A DNA stretch of 64,000 bases from SKNW01 sp050485865 (lineage in GTDB: Bacteria > Gemmatimonadota > Gemmatimonadetes > Longimicrobiales > Gaopeijiaceae). Numbering within the stretch: the stretch's first letter is position 1; the number at the start of each line of letters is the position of its first letter. Location: assembly GCA_050485865.1 (NCBI GenBank), contig JBJHCE010000001.1:46788-110787 (forward strand), read 5' to 3'. Made by a program: the position numbers and the translations under genes. Shown here one piece after another: positions 8,586 through 17,197 of the stretch. Under the pieces are notes generated by a model. It did no database searches. It was not told the origin of the DNA and was given only the letters and a program-made list of their open reading frames with translations.

Positions 8586-9242
8586 TCAGAGCTCCCGGCC
8601 CAGCCCCTTCCAGTCCTCGAGGAAGCGGGCGAGCCCCGAATCGGTGAGGGGGTGCTTCAGGAGGGGGTAGAGGACCGAGGGGGGGAGGGTCGCGGCGTCG
8701 GCCCCGGCGAGCATGGCCTCGAGAACGTGGCGCGGATGCCGGAGGGACGCGGCAAGGATCTCCGTTTCGTACCCGTAGGTCTCGTAGACCTGACGGATCT
8801 CCGCCACGACCTCCATCCCGTCGTGCCCGGCGTCGTCCAGACGTCCCACGAAGGGGGAGACGAAGGTCGCCCCCGCCTTGGCGGCGAGGAGCGCCTGGGC
8901 GGTGGAGAAGCAGAGGGTGAGGTTCGTCGAGGTGCCCTCGGCGGAGAGGGCGCGGCAGGCCCGGAGTCCGGCCTCGGTGATGGGGAGCTTCACCACGATG
9001 TTCGGGTGGAGGGCGGCGAGTTCACGCCCCTGGCTCACCATTCCCTCGGTGTCGGTGGCCACCACCTCGGCGGAAATGGGCCCGTCCACGATCCGGCAGA
9101 TCTCCTGGAAGTGGTCCTTCGGCGCCCGGTCGCCCAGCGCCTTCGCCATGAGCGACGGGTTCGTGGTGATCCCGTCGATGAGCCCGGCGTCGGCGGCGCG
9201 GCGGATCTCGTCCAGGTCGGCGGTGTCGAGGAAGATCTTCAT
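8586..9242 (-). CDS. fsa: Transaldolase / fructose-6-phosphate aldolase family protein
   Basis: Small class-I aldolase of the FSA/TalC type, 218 residues. It starts MKIFLDTADLDEIR and has DGITTNPSLMAK. NIVVKLPIT carries the Schiff-base Lys, and GTSTNLTLCFSTAQALLAAKAGATFVSPFVGRLDD is the family phosphate-binding region. Known members are either transaldolases (pentose phosphate pathway) or fructose-6-phosphate aldolases, and sequence alone does not separate these well. The ATG overlaps the truA stop by 4 bp, and htrA follows after 5 bp. Confidence 0.92.
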   Translation of the reverse strand: MKIFLDTADLDEIRRAADAGLIDGITTNPSLMAKALGDRAPKDHFQEICRIVDGPISAEVVATDTEGMVSQGRELAALHPNIVVKLPITEAGLRACRALSAEGTSTNLTLCFSTAQALLAAKAGATFVSPFVGRLDDAGHDGMEVVAEIRQVYETYGYETEILAASLRHPRHVLEAMLAGADAATLPPSVLYPLLKHPLTDSGLARFLEDWKGLGREL

Positions 9243-10120
9243 CGAGTTCCCAGGGGCTCGAGGGGGCGCCCGGCGGGCGCGCGGTCCCCGCGGTCATCGG
9301 CTGGAGGGTCCCGGTCGGCGTGGTCGCCGAGGGAGACCTCCTCGTACTCCACACGCTCCAGAACGAGCCCTTCCGGCGGGGCCGGGGGGGAGGTCACGAG
9401 GTGCGTGTCCGGGTCCGAGAGGAGGGCACCGAGCTCGCCGGGAGAACGGTGCTCCCGGGCGATCTCCACCATGGTACCCACAAGGTAACGAACCATGTGG
9501 TGAAGATAGCGGTTTGCCGTCACGTGGAAGGTCCAGCCCAGCGGTTCGCCGTCTTCGGAGCGCCACGGCTTCCACCGGGCGACGTGGACGTGGCAGCGGT
9601 CCCCCCGCTCCTCCTGCCCGGCGCGGGCGAAGGCCCGGAAGGAATGCTCGCCCACGATCCCGTCGGCGGAGCCCTGGAGGAGCGTCGGGTCCGGTGCGGG
9701 GGCGTCGAGGGGCCAGCAGAGCCGGCTGAGGAGGGGGGAGCGGGCCCCCGGCGCAGCACCCACCCGGTAGCGGTAGCTCCGCCGCCGGGCGTCGAAGCGC
9801 GGGTGGAAGGAAGGGGGGACCCTCCGGACCTCCTCGACCCAGACCGAGGGGGGAAGAAGCGCGTTCAGGGAGCGCCGGAGGGCGGGGGCGTCCCAGCGGG
9901 GCGAGAGGTCGACCGCAGCGACCTGGCCGGTGGCGTGGACCCCCCGGTCGGTGCGGCCCGAGCCGGTGACGGGCACGCGCGACCCGCCGGCGAGCCTCGA
10001 GAGGACCTCCTCGAGGGTCCCCTGGACCGTGGGCACGTCGGGCTGGAGCTGCCACCCGTGGAAGGGGGCGCCATCGTAGTGCACGGTGAGTGCAAAACGC
10101 AGGGTTTCCGGGGCGTTCAC
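9239..10120 (-). CDS. truA: tRNA pseudouridine(38-40) synthase
   Basis: Modifies U38-U40 in the anticodon arm of tRNAs. The signature GSGRTDRGVHATGQVAAVDL contains the catalytic Asp (TDRGVH). FHGWQLQPDVPTVQGTLEEVL precedes it and the C-terminal HHMVRYLVGTMVEI is also diagnostic. It has 293 residues including a short charged tail that overlaps the fsa start. The start is GTG at 10120, with no room for a normal leader: a good -10-like element ends only 6 nt upstream (see promoter entry), so the mRNA may be leaderless. Confidence 0.94.
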   Translation of the reverse strand: MNAPETLRFALTVHYDGAPFHGWQLQPDVPTVQGTLEEVLSRLAGGSRVPVTGSGRTDRGVHATGQVAAVDLSPRWDAPALRRSLNALLPPSVWVEEVRRVPPSFHPRFDARRRSYRYRVGAAPGARSPLLSRLCWPLDAPAPDPTLLQGSADGIVGEHSFRAFARAGQEERGDRCHVHVARWKPWRSEDGEPLGWTFHVTANRYLHHMVRYLVGTMVEIAREHRSPGELGALLSDPDTHLVTSPPAPPEGLVLERVEYEEVSLGDHADRDPPADDRGDRAPAGRPLEPLGTR

Positions 10121-10126
10121 CGCCGA

Positions 10127-10154
10127 AACGTACCCCGGGCGGGGGAGGTGTCAA
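10127..10154 (-). promoter_or_regulatory. Candidate truA promoter (leaderless arrangement)
   Basis: On the minus strand TTGACA (10154-10149) is followed after 16 bp by TACGTT (10132-10127). Read as the Bacteroidetes-type promoter this is TTG-N19-TAcgTTTC. The truA GTG begins 6 nt after TACGTT, where the transcription start would be expected. The TTGACA match is perfect; the leaderless reading is inference. Confidence 0.6.
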
Positions 10155-10247
10155 CCCGCACGGCCCGACGTGGCGCCGAGGGGGGTTCCCCACCCCCGGG
10201 CACGACTCCGATTGACCGCCCACCCGGGGGGTGAGAGGTTGCCTTCC

Positions 10248-11429
10248 ATGACCAGAGAACCCGCCCCCTCCGACCACACCCCCGCCCCGGGCCCTGCTCC
10301 CGGTCCCGCCCCGGCCGCGGGGGAGGCTCCCTCACCGACGCCCTCCACCCCTTCCCCGGGTCCCGGCGCCGCCGCCGGCCTCGGTGCCCTGATCGCGCGT
10401 GTGGTCTCGGGGGTGGACCTTTCCGAGACCGAGGCCGAAGCGGCCTTCCGTGCCGTCATGTCGGGCGAGGCCACCCCGGTCCAGATGGCGGCGCTCCTCG
10501 CGGCACTCCGCACGAAGGGGCACGCCCCTTCCGAGGTGGCCGGTGGGGTGCGGGCACTCCGGGCCGCCATGATCCCGGTTTCCGCACCGACCGGGGGCGA
10601 TCACCCCCCCCTGGTCGACACCTGCGGGACCGGCGGGGGTGGGGTCACGACCTTCAACATCTCCACCGCCGCCGCCCTGGTGGCGGCGGGGGCCGGGGTG
10701 CGTGTGGCCAAGCACGGCAACCGTTCCTTCACCTCGCGGAGCGGGAGCGCCGACGTCCTCGAAGCCCTGGGCGTCGGGATCCAGCTCACCCCCGAGGCCA
10801 TGGCCCGGATCCTGGACGAAGCGGGGATCGTCTTCATGTTCGCCCCCCTCCTCCACCCGGCCATGCGCCACGTGGGCCCGGTTCGTCGGGAGCTCGGGAT
10901 CCCCACGATCATGAACGTGCTCGGCCCCCTGACGAACCCCGCCGGGGTCCGGCGCCAGGTGGTGGGCGTCTCCGATCCGGGGCTCGTCCCCCTCCTCGTG
11001 GAGGCCCTCGCTGCCCTCGGCCACGAGCACGCCCTCGTGGTCCATGGCGAGGCAGGGCTCGACGAGGTGAGCGCTCTCGGCCCCACCGCGGTGGCGGAGC
11101 TCGTGGGCGGGGAGGTCCGCCACGCCCGTGTCACCCCTGAGGAACTGGGACTCGAGCGGACCACCCCGGACGAGATCGCCGGCGGCACCCCGGAGGAGAA
11201 CGCCCGGATCATCGAGGAGGTGCTCGGCGGAACACGGGGCGGCGGTGCCCGCACCGTCACCCTCATGAACGCCGCCGCCGCCCTCCTGGTCGCCGGTGTC
11301 GCCTCCGACCTGGTCGAGGGGGTGGAGCGGGCCGCCCATTCGGTGGACTCGGGCGCGGCACGGGCCCGCCTCGAGGCGCTCCGCGAGGCCTCGGCGCGCT
11401 ATGGCGCGGCGGGATCCGCTCCGGGCTGA
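10248..11429 (+). CDS. trpD: Anthranilate phosphoribosyltransferase
   Basis: Transfers the phosphoribosyl group of PRPP to anthranilate. The core motifs are complete: DTCGTGGGGVTTFNISTA (PRPP loop), KHGNRSFTSRSGSADVLEALG, and MRHVGPVRRELGIPTIMNVLGPLTNPA. It has 393 residues because a Pro/Ala-rich N-terminal extension of about 45 residues precedes the catalytic domain, whereas typical TrpD is about 340. The start at 10248 was chosen for its upstream GTGAGAGG ribosome binding site. The frame is open further upstream, but that part looks non-coding. It is transcribed divergently from truA. trpE and trpG are not in the window. Confidence 0.94.
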   Translation: MTREPAPSDHTPAPGPAPGPAPAAGEAPSPTPSTPSPGPGAAAGLGALIARVVSGVDLSETEAEAAFRAVMSGEATPVQMAALLAALRTKGHAPSEVAGGVRALRAAMIPVSAPTGGDHPPLVDTCGTGGGGVTTFNISTAAALVAAGAGVRVAKHGNRSFTSRSGSADVLEALGVGIQLTPEAMARILDEAGIVFMFAPLLHPAMRHVGPVRRELGIPTIMNVLGPLTNPAGVRRQVVGVSDPGLVPLLVEALAALGHEHALVVHGEAGLDEVSALGPTAVAELVGGEVRHARVTPEELGLERTTPDEIAGGTPEENARIIEEVLGGTRGGGARTVTLMNAAAALLVAGVASDLVEGVERAAHSVDSGAARARLEALREASARYGAAGSAPG

Positions 11430-11662
11430 TCCGTCCCGCCATCGGCTTCAGGACCGGCCCCACCCGATCCCTTGGCCGGAGCGGTGTCTCGTGGAGGGGG
11501 GGCGAGCGGCTCGCCCGGCGCACCCTCCCCCCGCACCAGGGCCCGAAGGGTCCAGGGGCCGGGGAAGGGGCGGGGGACCCGCCCCTCGGGAACGAGGAGC
11601 TTCCTCCGCTCGGGGTCGTCGTCGGGGCCGGGGCCACGCCCGGCCAGGAAGGGAATGCGCAT
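11399..11662 (-). CDS. Small Pro/Gly-rich hypothetical protein downstream of lexA
   Basis: A possible 87-residue gene 20 bp after the lexA stop on the same strand. It starts MRIPFLAGRGPGPDDDPERR and is preceded by GGAGG four bases upstream of the ATG. The product is low in complexity (Pro, Gly, Ala), with a central charged stretch and no recognisable domain. Its 3' end overlaps the 3' end of trpD by 31 bp on the opposite strand. In DNA this GC-rich, open frames of this size arise often by chance, so it is kept only because of the ribosome binding site and the otherwise empty 253-bp gap. Confidence 0.35.
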   Translation of the reverse strand: MRIPFLAGRGPGPDDDPERRKLLVPEGRVPRPFPGPWTLRALVRGEGAPGEPLAPPPRDTAPAKGSGGAGPEADGGTDQPGADPAAP

Positions 11663-11682
11663 GGGGCCTCCGGGGCTCGGGG

Positions 11683-12291
11683 TCAGTACTTCCGGATGAC
11701 GCCCACCACGATCCCCTGGATCGTGATCTCGTCGGGATCGAAGAACATGGGCTCCATGGCAGCGTTGGCGGGCTGGAGCCGGATCCGCCCGCCCGGCTCG
11801 CGGTAGAGCTTCTTCACGGTGGCCGCCTCCCCCCCCACGAGGGCCACGACCATTTCGCCGTTCTCCGCCACGGGACGGCTGTTCACGATGATGTAGTCGC
11901 CGTCGCGGATCTGCTCCTCCACCATGGAGTCCCCCACGACCCGGAGCACGTAGTTCTCCCCCTGACGCCGGAGGAGGTCCGGGGGGACCAGCACGGTCTC
12001 CCGGTGCTCGATGGCCTCGATGGGGAGCCCGGCGGCCACTTCGCCCAGGAGGGGAAGCTCCACCGCCCCCGGCACCGCATGGCCCTGGACGAGCTCGATG
12101 GAGCGGCTCTCGTTGTACGCCTTCCGGATGTATCCCTTTCGCTCCAGATTGCTCAGGTGCTCGTGCACCGTGGCGAGGGACGCGTAGCCGAAGGCGTCGG
12201 CGATCTCCTCGAAGCTCGGGGCGTACCCCTGCTCGTCGATGTACGCCCCGATGTGGTCGAGGATCTGCTTCTGGCGTCGGGTGAGCGGCAT
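11683..12291 (-). CDS. lexA: LexA repressor
   Basis: SOS transcriptional repressor and self-cleaving protease, 202 residues. The winged helix-turn-helix domain starts MPLTRRQKQILDHI and continues to SLATVHEHLSNLERKGYI. The cleavage site is Ala87-Gly88 (GEVAAGLP). The catalytic dyad is Ser122 (GDSMVEEQI) and Lys160 (ATVKKLY), so it should be autoproteolytic. It lies in reverse orientation between trpD and trpC. A good promoter with an overlapping palindrome lies about 80 bp upstream (see below), consistent with autoregulation. The ATG start fits the family N-terminus exactly. Confidence 0.96.
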   Translation of the reverse strand: MPLTRRQKQILDHIGAYIDEQGYAPSFEEIADAFGYASLATVHEHLSNLERKGYIRKAYNESRSIELVQGHAVPGAVELPLLGEVAAGLPIEAIEHRETVLVPPDLLRRQGENYVLRVVGDSMVEEQIRDGDYIIVNSRPVAENGEMVVALVGGEAATVKKLYREPGGRIRLQPANAAMEPMFFDPDEITIQGIVVGVIRKY

Positions 12292-12373
12292 GGTGCCTCC
12301 GATTGGCGGGGGGGCCGGTGGGAGGCGCGCCGACCGGACCGGATCCCGGCGGCGCCCGAAGAGGCCCCGAAAC

Positions 12374-12402
12374 ATGATACCCGAAGGTTGCCCGAAGCGC
12401 AA
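12374..12402 (-). promoter_or_regulatory. Candidate lexA promoter with overlapping inverted repeat
   Basis: Minus strand TTGCGC (12402-12397), a 17-bp spacer, then TATCAT (12379-12374), a good sigma70-like promoter about 76 nt before the lexA start. TTGC-N7-GCAA (12388-12402) is an inverted repeat covering the -35 element and part of the spacer. It is a candidate LexA operator; that assignment is inference. Confidence 0.55.
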
Positions 12403-12427
12403 GCATTTCCGAGCTTCCTGAACGACC

Positions 12428-12479
12428 CCCTCTCCCGCACCCCTCTTCCGCACCCCTCTTCCGCATCCCTCTCCCGCAC
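12428..12479. repeat. Four tandem 13-bp repeats before trpC
   Basis: Four consecutive 13-mers, CCCTCTCCCGCAC, CCCTCTTCCGCAC, CCCTCTTCCGCAT and CCCTCTCCCGCAC, end 13 bp before the trpC GTG start in the lexA-trpC intergenic region. The unit length is not a multiple of three, so copy-number change would shift any reading frame through it. Confidence 0.9.
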
Positions 12480-12492
12480 CCGAACCGACCCC

Positions 12493-13338
12493 GTGAATCC
12501 CACCTCCCCGGGCACCCCTGCCGGCCGGTCCACCGGGCCCCACGTCCTCGACCGCATCGTCGCCACGAAGCGCTCGGAGCTCGCCGAACTCCGCCCCCGC
12601 GCCGGAGAGCTCCGCGCCCGCGCCGCCGATGCCCCGCTTCCGCGCCCCTTCGCCGCCGCCCTGGCCGACCCGTCCGAGGTCTCCCTCGTTGCCGAGGTGA
12701 AGCGCCGCTCTCCCGGGGCCGGCCCCATCGACATGGCCCTCGATCCCCCGACCCTGGCCGCCCGCTACGAGGCCGGGGGTGCCCGTGCGATTTCCGTCCT
12801 CACCGACGCCCCCTGGTTCGGGGGGAGCCTCGCCGACCTCGAGGCGGTCCGCGCCCGCGTGCAGCTCCCCGTGCTCCGGAAGGACTTCACCCTGGACGCA
12901 CTCCAGCTCCACGAGGCCCGGGCCCACGGCGCCGACGCGGTCCTGCTGATCGTGCGCATCCTCTCCGACACGGCCCTCCGCGAACTCCGCGAGGAGGCGG
13001 AATCCCTCGGGCTCGGCGTCCTCGTGGAGGCCCACGACCGAGCCGAGGTGGCCCGCGCCCTCGCCTCCGGCGCCACGATCCTCGGGATCAACAACCGCGA
13101 CCTCTCGAACTTCCACACCTCGCTGGAGGTCACCTTCGGACTCCTCCCCGACGTCCCCGACGGGGTCACCCTCGTCTCGGAAAGCGGGATCCGGAGCGCC
13201 GAAGACGTGGTCGGACTTGCCCGTGCAGGGGTGGACGCGGTCCTCGTGGGCGAGGCCCTCGTCCGTTCCGGGGATGCGGAAGGAGGGGCCCGTTCGCTCT
13301 CCGGGCACCGGCCCCTCGGGCGGGGACGCGGCGGATGA
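12493..13338 (+). CDS. trpC: Indole-3-glycerol phosphate synthase
   Basis: Closes the indole ring in tryptophan synthesis. This is a TIM-barrel enzyme with the expected LVAEVKRRSPGAG, PVLRKDFTLDALQLHEARA, GLGVLVEAHDRAEV, ILGINNRDLSNF and LVSESGIRSAEDV. It has 281 residues. The start is GTG at 12493; no ATG is available in frame between lexA and the conserved HVLDRIVATKRSE. A basic Arg/Gly-rich tail (GHRPLGRGRGG) is unusual. Its stop overlaps the trpF ATG by 4 bp. It is separated from trpD by the reversed lexA gene, so it needs its own promoter in the divergent region or read-through. Confidence 0.94.
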   Translation: MNPTSPGTPAGRSTGPHVLDRIVATKRSELAELRPRAGELRARAADAPLPRPFAAALADPSEVSLVAEVKRRSPGAGPIDMALDPPTLAARYEAGGARAISVLTDAPWFGGSLADLEAVRARVQLPVLRKDFTLDALQLHEARAHGADAVLLIVRILSDTALRELREEAESLGLGVLVEAHDRAEVARALASGATILGINNRDLSNFHTSLEVTFGLLPDVPDGVTLVSESGIRSAEDVVGLARAGVDAVLVGEALVRSGDAEGGARSLSGHRPLGRGRGG

Positions 13339-14051
13339 CGCCCCCGGACCCCGGCCCCGCCGGGGGTCGCCCTTCCGGGCCCCCCGCGCCGGGGACCCCC
13401 GCCAAGATCTGCGGCCTCACCCGCCCGGAAGACGCCCGCCTTGCCGCCTCCCTGGGGGCCGCCTGGGTGGGGGTCGTCCTCGTTCCCGGCACCCCCCGGG
13501 CCCGCACCCCCGGCCAGGCCCGGGCCCTGGGCGACGCCGCCCGGGAGGAGGCCGGCACCCCGCTCGCCCTGGTCGTGGCGGACCGCTCCGCCGACGAGGC
13601 GGCCCGGGCGGCGGAGGAGGCGGGGGCCGGGGCGCTCCAGTTCCACGGGTCGGAGACGCCGGAGCTTCTCCGGGAGCTTCGTACCCGGGGAAGGTGGGAA
13701 CTCTGGAAGGCGGTGCGGGTCCGTTCCGGTGCGGAGATCCTCCCGGCCGCGGAGCGGTGGGCCGGGGTGGCCGACCTCCTCCTCCTGGACGGGTGGCACC
13801 CCCGGGCCCTGGGGGGGACCGGCGCGGCGTTCGACTGGAACGCCCTCGAGGCGTTGCGCGCGGCCTGGCCCGAGGGCCTCCGGCTCGGCGTTGCCGGGGG
13901 GCTCCGCCCGGACACCGTGGGGGAGGCGGTCGCGCGACTCCGCCCCGACCTCGTGGACGTGAGCTCCGGCGTGGAGCTCCGCCCGGGGGTGAAGGACCCG
14001 GATGCGCTCCGTGCCTTCCTTGCGGGGGTGGCGGCGCCCGCTTCCCCCTGA
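13335..14051 (+). CDS. trpF: Phosphoribosylanthranilate isomerase
   Basis: TIM-barrel isomerase, 238 residues. The catalytic Cys lies in KICGLTRPEDA near residue 27. GALQFHGSETPE, the Asp in LLLLDGW and the C-terminal LGVAGGLRPDTV and DVSSGVELRPGVKDP (phosphate binding) follow the family pattern. About 22 Pro/Gly-rich residues precede the first strand, similar to the extension on TrpD. The ATG overlaps the trpC stop by 4 bp, and trpB follows after 55 bp. Confidence 0.93.
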   Translation: MTPPDPGPAGGRPSGPPAPGTPAKICGLTRPEDARLAASLGAAWVGVVLVPGTPRARTPGQARALGDAAREEAGTPLALVVADRSADEAARAAEEAGAGALQFHGSETPELLRELRTRGRWELWKAVRVRSGAEILPAAERWAGVADLLLLDGWHPRALGGTGAAFDWNALEALRAAWPEGLRLGVAGGLRPDTVGEAVARLRPDLVDVSSGVELRPGVKDPDALRAFLAGVAAPASP

Positions 14052-14106
14052 CCCCCGGCCCACCCCCGATTCCGAATCCCCGAACCTTACCGGATCGCCG
14101 CATCCC

Positions 14107-15330
14107 ATGAACCATCCATCTCCTGCCGCCGCTTCCGCTTCCACCCCGGACCCCACCCGTTTCGGGGTCTTCGGAGGCCGCTTCGTGCCGGAAACGCTCA
14201 TCGCCGCCCTCGACGAGGTGGAGGCGGCGTACGCGGCCGCGCGCCTGGATCCGTCGTTCCAGGCCGAATTCGAGGCGCTCCTGAAGGACTTCGTCGGACG
14301 CCCGTCGCCCCTCTACCGGGCCCGGCGGCTCGAGGCGGAGGTGGGGGGCGGGCCGATCTGGCTCAAGCGCGAGGACCTGAACCACACCGGGGCGCACAAG
14401 ATCAACAACACGATGGGGCAGGCGCTCCTGGCGCGGCGGATGGGGAAGCGCCGGATCATCGCCGAGACCGGGGCCGGGCAGCACGGGGTCGCCACCGCTA
14501 CCGCCTGCGCCCTCTTCGACATGGAGTGCATCGTCTACATGGGGGCGGAGGACGTGGAGCGGCAGGCGCTGAACGTCTTCCGCATGGAGCTCCTGGGGGC
14601 CGAGGTGCGCCCGGTCACCTCGGGGACGCGGACGCTCAAGGACGCCACGAACGAGGCGATCCGGGACTGGGTCACGAACGTGGGGGACACCCACTACATC
14701 ATCGGGTCGGTGGTGGGGCCTGCGCCCTTTCCGCGCATGGTGCGGGACTTCCAGGCGGTGATCGGGACCGAGGCGCGGGCCCAGATCCTCGAGCGCGAGG
14801 GGCGGCTTCCCGGCTCGGTGGTGGCGTGCGTCGGCGGCGGATCGAACGCCATGGGGATCTTCCATCCCTTCGTCGGGGATGCAGGGGTGCGGCTCATCGG
14901 CGTCGAGGCGGCGGGAGAGGGGATCGCCTCCGGACGGCACTCCGCGTCGCTCACCGCCGGGAGTCCCGGCGTGCTCCACGGGGCCCTTTCCTACCTCCTC
15001 CAGGACGACGACGGACAGGTGGCGCCCGCGCATTCGGTGTCCGCGGGGCTGGACTATCCGGGGGTAGGACCGGAACATTCCTGGCTGAAGGATGCGGGGC
15101 GGGCGGAGTACGTGGCGGTGGATGACGCGGCCGCGCTCCGGGGGTTCCACCGCCTGGCCGAGCTCGAGGGGATCATTCCGGCGCTGGAGACGGCGCACGC
15201 GGTGGCGTACCTTTTCGAGGCCGGGCGCGCGCTGGCCGAAGGAGGACCCGTCCTCCTCTGCCTGAGCGGGCGGGGGGACAAGGACGTGGCGCACGTGGCG
15301 CGGGTTGAGGGGCGGGGCACGATTCTCTGA
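14107..15330 (+). CDS. trpB: Tryptophan synthase beta chain
   Basis: PLP enzyme joining indole to serine. The PLP Lys is Lys98 in LNHTGAHKINN. GRPSPLYRA, ETGAGQHGVATATACA, CVGGGSNAMGIFHPF (PLP phosphate loop) and LSGRGDKD are all present. At 407 residues it is the normal TrpB1 form that pairs with TrpA. The ATG at 14107 was chosen because the conserved TRFGVFGGRFVPETL starts soon after it. Two signalling genes separate it from trpA, which is unusual because trpB and trpA are commonly adjacent and overlapping. Confidence 0.96.
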   Translation: MNHPSPAAASASTPDPTRFGVFGGRFVPETLIAALDEVEAAYAAARLDPSFQAEFEALLKDFVGRPSPLYRARRLEAEVGGGPIWLKREDLNHTGAHKINNTMGQALLARRMGKRRIIAETGAGQHGVATATACALFDMECIVYMGAEDVERQALNVFRMELLGAEVRPVTSGTRTLKDATNEAIRDWVTNVGDTHYIIGSVVGPAPFPRMVRDFQAVIGTEARAQILEREGRLPGSVVACVGGGSNAMGIFHPFVGDAGVRLIGVEAAGEGIASGRHSASLTAGSPGVLHGALSYLLQDDDGQVAPAHSVSAGLDYPGVGPEHSWLKDAGRAEYVAVDDAAALRGFHRLAELEGIIPALETAHAVAYLFEAGRALAEGGPVLLCLSGRGDKDVAHVARVEGRGTIL

Positions 15331-15388
15331 CCGGAATTCCGACAGGGGGCGCGGGAACCATGGACCAAGGGCAAGCGGGGGGCGGGCG

Positions 15389-17197
15389 TTGAGCACCGAC
15401 GGAATCCCCGGCGGCGTGCTCGACGACCTTCCCGGCGCCGTGGCCGGGGGGCGCGCCGAGGACTGGGCCGACCCCGAGGTCCTCCCCCTTCCCGAGGTCC
15501 GGGAGCTCTTCCTCGTGCTCGGAAAGGCCCTCCGGGCCTACCAGCTCTACGACCGGAACAACCCGGTCTACCACCGCTTCCTGCAGAACCTGGTGGCCGC
15601 CTTCAAGGCGGTCTGGGCCACGGAGGAGGCCCTCCACCTGGTCATCGAGGAGTCCCGGATCACCTGGAAGGGGGAGGAGGTCTACCGGAGCGGGGAGCGC
15701 TCCGATTCGCTGGCCTTCCTCCTCTACCGCGACGGGGTGCGGGAATTCACCCCCCTTCCCGGGATCGAGGAGGGGGAGCTCGAGGGACTCCTGGACGTGC
15801 TCCACCGGGCGAAGCACGCCCGGGGGGACGCCGACGACCTCGTCACCCTCCTCTGGGACCGGGAATTCGCCTTCCTGCGCTACGTGGTCGTGGACCTCCT
15901 TGCGGAGGGGGTCGAGGTACCGGAGCGAACGGAGCACGCCCTCCTCCCCGACCCGATGACGATCCTCGGGGCCGAGGGGTTCACCCTGGTGGATGCCGAG
16001 GAAGGCGCCGGCACCGAGGGAGAGGACACCGGCGCGGAGGCCGGTGCGGAGGCGGCCCCGGCCCCCGAGGGAACGATCCGGCCCGAGGACTTCAACCCCA
16101 CCCTCTACGCCCTCGACCCGTCGGACCGGGCGTACGTGGCGGAGCTCCGCCAGGCCGAGGAGGAGCGGAACCTCCGGGCCGACGTGCTCACCGCCCTCTT
16201 CGACCGTTTCGAGGAGAGCGGCCGCCCCGACCGGCAGCGGGAGATCGCGGGGATCCTGGGGCAGCTTCTCCCGAACCTCCTCTCGCGGGGGTACATGCGG
16301 GAGGTGGGAATGATGCTCCGGCAGCTCGAGGAGATCCGGAAACGGAGCGCGGTGGATCCGGCCGCCGACGCCCAGGTGGAGGAGGCCCTCGCGGAGCTCG
16401 CGAGCCCCGACTCCGTCACCGAGCTCGTGCGCGCCCTCGAGGACGGGGTCCTCACGGTGAACTCGGGTGAGCTCGCGGCCTACCTCCGGCACCTGCGCTC
16501 CACGGCCCTCGCCCCGCTCCTTTCCTCGGTGGAGACCACGCAGCACCCGCAGATCCGGCGCACGCTGAAGGATGCAATCCGGGAGATCGCCCGGGCGAAT
16601 CCCCAGGGGGTCTTCGGGCTCCTCCAGTCCCGCGACGAGCTCGTGGTATCGGGCGCGGTGCGTCTCGTGGGGACGCTCGGGCTCCCGCAGGCGGCAAAGG
16701 CGCTGGGCACGCTCCTCCAGACGGCCCCCCTCCCGGTGCGGCGGGCCGTGGTGGAGACGGCCATCGAGCTGCCTTCGGCGGCGCTGGCCCCGGCCCTCGA
16801 GAAGGCCCTCTTCAACGAGGACCGGGCGGTGCGGATCGGGGCGGCCCGGGCGCTGGGGCTGACTGGAAACCGTGCCTCGGCGGGTGCCCTCGAGGACATC
16901 CTGGCGGGGCCCGAGTTCCGCGACACCGACGTGGGGGAGAAGGTGGCCTTCTTCGATGCCTACGGCCGCCTCGCCGGGGGGCAGGGGGTGGACTTCCTGT
17001 CGCGGATGCTGAACGGAAAGGGGCTCTTCGGATACCGGGAACCCGCCGAGAACCGGGCAGGGGCGGCCCGGGCCCTCGGGATCATCGGGAATCCTGCGGC
17101 GACCCAGGCGCTGGAGCGGTCCGTCGACGATCCGGATCCGGTGGTGCGCACCGCGGTGAACCGCGCCCTCCGGGGCGGAGGAGGGGAGGAGGAATGA
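15389..17197 (+). CDS. HEAT-repeat protein with N-terminal domain shared with the next gene
   Basis: A 602-residue protein of unknown function. Residues about 38-150 form a domain (LGKALRAYQLYDRNNPVYH, then DGVREFTPLPGIEEGELEGLL) that aligns by eye with the N-terminus of the HD-GYP protein that follows. An acidic/Ala-rich linker (about 195-225) separates it from a long alpha-helical region. Residues about 400-600 hold HEAT-like repeats, e.g. VVSGAVRLVGTLGLPQAAKAL, VRIGAARALGLTGN and AGAARALGIIGNPAATQAL. No signal peptide or membrane segment is seen. TTG at 15389 was chosen for its AGCGGGGGG ribosome binding site and to avoid overlapping trpB. The stop overlaps the next start by 4 bp. A scaffold or partner role for the phosphodiesterase is inference. 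Confidence 0.85.
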   Translation: MSTDGIPGGVLDDLPGAVAGGRAEDWADPEVLPLPEVRELFLVLGKALRAYQLYDRNNPVYHRFLQNLVAAFKAVWATEEALHLVIEESRITWKGEEVYRSGERSDSLAFLLYRDGVREFTPLPGIEEGELEGLLDVLHRAKHARGDADDLVTLLWDREFAFLRYVVVDLLAEGVEVPERTEHALLPDPMTILGAEGFTLVDAEEGAGTEGEDTGAEAGAEAAPAPEGTIRPEDFNPTLYALDPSDRAYVAELRQAEEERNLRADVLTALFDRFEESGRPDRQREIAGILGQLLPNLLSRGYMREVGMMLRQLEEIRKRSAVDPAADAQVEEALAELASPDSVTELVRALEDGVLTVNSGELAAYLRHLRSTALAPLLSSVETTQHPQIRRTLKDAIREIARANPQGVFGLLQSRDELVVSGAVRLVGTLGLPQAAKALGTLLQTAPLPVRRAVVETAIELPSAALAPALEKALFNEDRAVRIGAARALGLTGNRASAGALEDILAGPEFRDTDVGEKVAFFDAYGRLAGGQGVDFLSRMLNGKGLFGYREPAENRAGAARALGIIGNPAATQALERSVDDPDPVVRTAVNRALRGGGGEEE

